A stretch of DNA of 64,000 bases from Bacteroidota bacterium (GTDB taxonomy: Bacteria > Bacteroidota > Bacteroidia > Bacteroidales > Paludibacteraceae), in assembly GCA_023391625.1 (NCBI GenBank), contig JAEWAN010000033.1, forward strand, positions 102,852 to 166,851, written 5' to 3'. Numbering within the stretch: the first letter of the stretch is position 1; the number at the start of each line of letters is the position of its first letter. Below are positions 61,901 to 64,000 of the stretch, piece after piece. The position numbers and the translations under genes were made by a program. Below the pieces are notes generated by a model. The model made no database searches. It was not told where the DNA came from and saw nothing but the letters and a program-made list of their open reading frames with translations.

Positions 61901-63035
61901 CAACCATTCCTACTTAACAATTATCATCAGTGACACAGGAATAGGTATCGACAAAAAAGAATTAAAAGACATTTTCAACCGTTTTTATACGAATCAAAAA
62001 GGAGAAAAAAATGAAACTAATGGTATTGGCCTGTCATTAACAAAAGAGCTCATTGAGCTCCACCACGGACAGATCAGCGTACAGAGTGAGCTTAATAAAG
62101 GAACGACATTCTCCATAACCATACCTATAGATAAAAACAGTTACAACCAATCCGAATTAGAAAATATATTGCCTGTATACACTAAGAACATATCCTTAGA
62201 AAATATTCAACCGAACCAACAGGAACCAATAGTTACTGATACGGAAAAAGATAAACCGGATAAAAATATCAAACTATTAATAGTTGAAGATAATGAAGAG
62301 TTACTTTCTGTCATGGAACGTATATTTTCCAAAAACTACATTGTTCTTACTGCAAAAAATGGTGTTGAAGCAATTGAAAAAATAAGGAAAGAAAATGATA
62401 TCGATATAATAATAAGCGATGTCATGATGCCAGAGATGGATGGACTTGAACTTACTAAAACACTAAAAAAAGACATAGAAACAAGCCATATCCCTATTAT
62501 TTTATTGACAGCCAAAAATAGTACAGAAGACCGTATTGAATGCTATAATGCCGGAGCCAATGGTTACATTGCCAAACCTTTTGAAATAAAAATCTTAGAA
62601 GCACGCATAAATAACTTCTTGACGAACAAGGCCGAAAAAGAAAAAGAATTCAAACGCAATGCTGATTTCAATATTTCTTCACTAAAATACCAATTTGCCG
62701 ATGAAGAAATGCTTAAAACAGCTATTAAAACAATAGAAGAGGAACTAACTAATCCAGATTTAAATGTCATCAGCTTAAGCGAGAAAATGCATATGTCCAA
62801 ATCATCTTTCTATCGCAAAATAAAGTCAATGACAGGTTTATCTCCTAACGAATTTATACGAAACGTCAGACTTAAACATGCGTGCCAAATGCTTAAAAAC
62901 ACGAATATATCTGTTGCTGAAGTTGCATATGCAACCGGATTTTCAGATCCTAAATATTTCTCCGTTTGCTTTAAAAATGAGTTCGGAATAACCCCTACTG
63001 ATTACCAAAAACAAGAATCTAAAAAAGAAAGTTAA
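58968..63035 (+). CDS. Hybrid two-component system regulator (HTCS) of the arabinogalactan operon
   Basis: 1355 residues in one chain. Signal peptide/first TM about 1-23. Two seven-bladed propellers built from Reg_prop repeats (for example DNEGFLWFGTLEGLCRYDG, DQEGNLWIASFTDGILTI) cover about 30-690, followed by a Y_Y_Y domain about 695-780. One TM helix lies at about 786-806 (SIYFILIFLLSYSIYKVI). The kinase has HisKA His842 in NISHDFLTPLT and an HATPase with NLLSNAFKYS, DTGIGIDKKEL and GIGLSLTKEL. The receiver has Asp1151 (IIISDVMMPEMDG). An AraC-type HTH tail ends SDPKYFSVCFKNEFGITPTDY. HTCS proteins sense oligosaccharides in the periplasm and activate adjacent polysaccharide utilization genes. 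It diverges from the GH43-GH16 operon, its presumed target. Confidence 0.96.
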   Translation: MKTKICVFFLLIFIFISNDITSNNKQISLSPFPYLSQLPSNAVQRIFQDNEGFLWFGTLEGLCRYDGYNTLVFRSDINHPTLFPDNEITCIAEDNNMQLLIGTKQGLNILDKRNYQIRIFEGKELQNIEIKCITTASDGSIWIGTQRQLYRYDSNLSLIKKYDSSLPITTVSSILEDAHGDIWVCMWEQGIHKYDKKKDQFIRYPKIGKSNNPFIIFQDNNKHYWVGTWWDGLYKFNPNEENPDAMYQYQHIEGIDSSFENRFFSVTQDDKYGYLWFITNADIRALEYKDNKLHLVDTHHLFENYNNIFSQVIKDQEGNLWIASFTDGILTINFDKPVLQNYTFPEIKEATGFSPRISVIYEDNNECLWMNQERVGLTLYDTQKKQLNVYTEYKDLKDSLSLALVKYISGFRSLPDEIWIATDRSWNIFSMKRTKGQLILNKLINLRDYIPSSGKPRIFLEDNQDNIWIIASNSVLIKKKGKNTLEPVIAPINNIVSSTQTKDNSIWIGTLHNGIYQIKALKDSFYIKNYNYKNNNISSNNIKTICADNEDNIWIATKEGNILVFNTTEKQFQDYSQILNITNEGILNIIADDYNHLWFVTGKRIIEYNPETNTYRDYSEPDGVLVNTFLPNSCWKSNSGRLLFGGNKGITVFTPSSDFLPEPSNIQTLITDIKINNQSVFNSYNNQKFNLINQSLKIAPHDKNIEINFSSLNYTFPNKIKFAYKLVGVDDDWIYTSNDRQFAIYNNLKKGKYTFLIKATDENGIWSNQINSFKIYKRPAFYETWWAYSIYFILIFLLSYSIYKVIKNRIKLRNDLRIAQIEKEKSEELTQTKLRYFTNISHDFLTPLTIMSCLIDDAEITYNNKIPHFDSLRTNISRLKRLLQQVLDFRKVESGNMKLKISYGDIVPFIHDICYDNFSPLIKKKNISFTFDTSQEQIFAYFDADKIDKSIYNLLSNAFKYSNQNGVVKVTLKQENKNNHSYLTIIISDTGIGIDKKELKDIFNRFYTNQKGEKNETNGIGLSLTKELIELHHGQISVQSELNKGTTFSITIPIDKNSYNQSELENILPVYTKNISLENIQPNQQEPIVTDTEKDKPDKNIKLLIVEDNEELLSVMERIFSKNYIVLTAKNGVEAIEKIRKENDIDIIISDVMMPEMDGLELTKTLKKDIETSHIPIILLTAKNSTEDRIECYNAGANGYIAKPFEIKILEARINNFLTNKAEKEKEFKRNADFNISSLKYQFADEEMLKTAIKTIEEELTNPDLNVISLSEKMHMSKSSFYRKIKSMTGLSPNEFIRNVRLKHACQMLKNTNISVAEVAYATGFSDPKYFSVCFKNEFGITPTDYQKQESKKES

Positions 63036-63066
63036 TCCAAGAGTAAGTGTAAACATCTTTACTGAA

Positions 63067-63117
63067 AAATATTATAAAGGGTAACTATTATTAATATAGT
63101 TACCCTTTATAATATTT
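63067..63117 (+). terminator. Terminator of the HTCS gene
   Basis: A perfect 22-bp stem (63067-63088 with 63096-63117) with a 7-base loop. The core GGGTAACTAT pairs with ATAGTTACCC and the outer AT-rich arms extend it. Confidence 0.85.
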
Positions 63118-63880
63118 ACTTGTTTAACTACCACAAATAATACAAGACATAAATCCCATAAGCAGTAAGTCCTAATTCGTTTAGCAATAACATATCATCT
63201 TCATATAAGGATATATATTCCATTATTCAAAACAATACAATCTATTTTTCAAAAACTATATTGACTATCCACATATTAAGTCTTTTTGAGCGGGAATAAA
63301 TGGCTATACCGAGACTTATAAGAACCTGCAGAAATAAACACACTCCGATTTAAACAAAGCCACAGATAAAAAAAGGAAGGATAAAGGAAGAAACAAGCAG
63401 GAACAAGTCTTTTATCTGTCAATGCTTCATTTAAGCTTTCCTTTAAATTTCTTTTTAAGAAGAGAGGATTATAACACAAAACTAAACTCTAGAAACTGCA
63501 GTTACACACACATGTCATCCTTATTACAGTTTTACTGCTGCTAACCTACTACTTCTAACACTTTTCTTAAAGCAATAAAAGGGAACAAGATTTCATTAAG
63601 AATAATGTAACAATATACAAGTCAAAGAATGTCCTCCAAAGATAAAGTCAACCAGTCATTCAACCGGCTAAATCAATCATTCATTAAACAAACTAAGGAA
63701 AAAGATCGGTAAAGGGATACGGCTACCAATAAACTCTGTCCAAGGGGAGTAGTGGATTGAGGGCTACTTTATATGACCGGAATATAAAGCTTTCCGCCTT
63801 CTCTTTTCTGCTTTCTGCTTCCGGAAGGGGTAAGATTCAATAAAATAAGAGTAAGGAAGATTTCATGTCCAACACAGGCA
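63118..63880. other. Gene-poor interval between the HTCS gene and the rRNA operon
   Basis: About 760 bases with only short, unconvincing reading frames on either strand. It shows no protein-family motif, no tRNA and no clear promoter. I see nothing in it that I can name. Confidence 0.6.
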
Positions 63881-63927
63881 TAAAAAAAGAGTCCTGAGTG
63901 TAACTCTTCATTACATTCAGGACTCTT
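63881..63927 (-). terminator. Terminator of the rRNA operon
   Basis: A 17-bp stem (63887-63903 with 63911-63927, one G-T wobble, loop CTCTTCA) lies directly after the 5S rRNA 3' end and is followed on the minus strand by a seven-T run. Confidence 0.88.
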
Positions 63928-63935
63928 CGCTTTAA

Positions 63936-64000
63936 AACGGCGGCTATCTACTCTCCCACAGTTATGCAGTACCATCGACGTGGACAGGCTTAACTTCTCT
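63936..64000 (-). rRNA. rrf: 5S rRNA, 3' part, cut by the window edge
   Basis: Read on the minus strand, AGAGAAGTTAAGCCTGTCCACG, then a GATGGTACTGCATAACTGTGGGAGAGTAG-like block and a GCCGCCG end, are the conserved 3' half of bacterial 5S rRNA. About 65 bases are present. The 5' half and the rest of the rRNA operon lie beyond the right edge. The 3' boundary is good to a few bases. Confidence 0.93.

Noticed and set aside
63276..63479. 67-codon minus-strand frame upstream of the rRNA operon end
   Set aside because: No conserved motif, no promoter, unusual composition; a chance frame in an AT-rich gap.
63769..63975. 68-codon minus-strand frame
   Set aside because: It overlaps the 3' end of the 5S rRNA and its terminator, so it is not a gene.

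Overview
This window is chromosomal DNA from an anaerobic member of the Bacteroidales (Bacteroidota). The evidence is an AT-rich sequence, promoters of the Bacteroidota sigma-A type (TAnnTTTG at -7, found again and again upstream of genes), little Shine-Dalgarno sequence, a 2-oxoacid:ferredoxin oxidoreductase of anaerobic type, a hybrid two-component regulator (HTCS), and several secreted proteins ending in a type A C-terminal sorting domain of the type IX secretion system (T9SS). The sorting domains favour a Parabacteroides/Dysgonomonas/Barnesiella/Coprobacter-like lineage over classical Bacteroides, but the genus cannot be fixed from the sequence alone. No mobile element, phage, CRISPR array or tRNA was seen.

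Layout. 1-3.2 kb (minus): a cut-off GHL10-type glycosidase-like protein, a YihY-type membrane protein, the RNase P RNA and a fluoride channel. 3.3-6.1 kb (minus): a four-gene 2-oxoacid:ferredoxin oxidoreductase operon. 6.3-8.9 kb (plus): DUF5063 protein, RNase D-like exonuclease and an RlmI-type rRNA methyltransferase. 9.0-9.9 kb (plus): an ECF sigma factor with a small conserved-looking partner ORF. 10.1-17.0 kb (plus): three large secreted proteins, two with T9SS sorting domains and one a multidomain GH43 enzyme. 17-25.7 kb: housekeeping genes (YbaK, DUF4251 lipoprotein, NUDIX, GT2, lysA, lysC, acetyl-CoA hydrolase/transferase, PagL-like deacylase). 25.9-29.8 kb (minus): a giant FIVAR/beta-trefoil-like T9SS cargo. 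30.2-38.2 kb: a Fpg/Nei-like protein, a frameshifted methyltransferase, gcvP, a Pif1-like helicase and a VOC protein. 38.3-47.7 kb: a bacterial alpha-2-macroglobulin and a mosaic IgGFc-binding-like T9SS cargo, divergently arranged.

47.9-63.0 kb is the most distinctive block. A tight minus-strand operon encodes a GH43-GH16 fusion, a BNR-4 propeller protein, a GH2, a GH35 and a second GH43 of the same subfamily; a divergent HTCS regulator sits next to it and a GH27-like gene lies downstream. GH43_24-like plus GH16_3-like modules, with beta-galactosidases and a GH145/PL24-like propeller, point to type II arabinogalactan (arabinogalactan-protein) degradation. No SusC/SusD pair is visible within the window. 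The right edge enters an rRNA operon on the minus strand: the 3' part of the 5S rRNA followed by a strong terminator.
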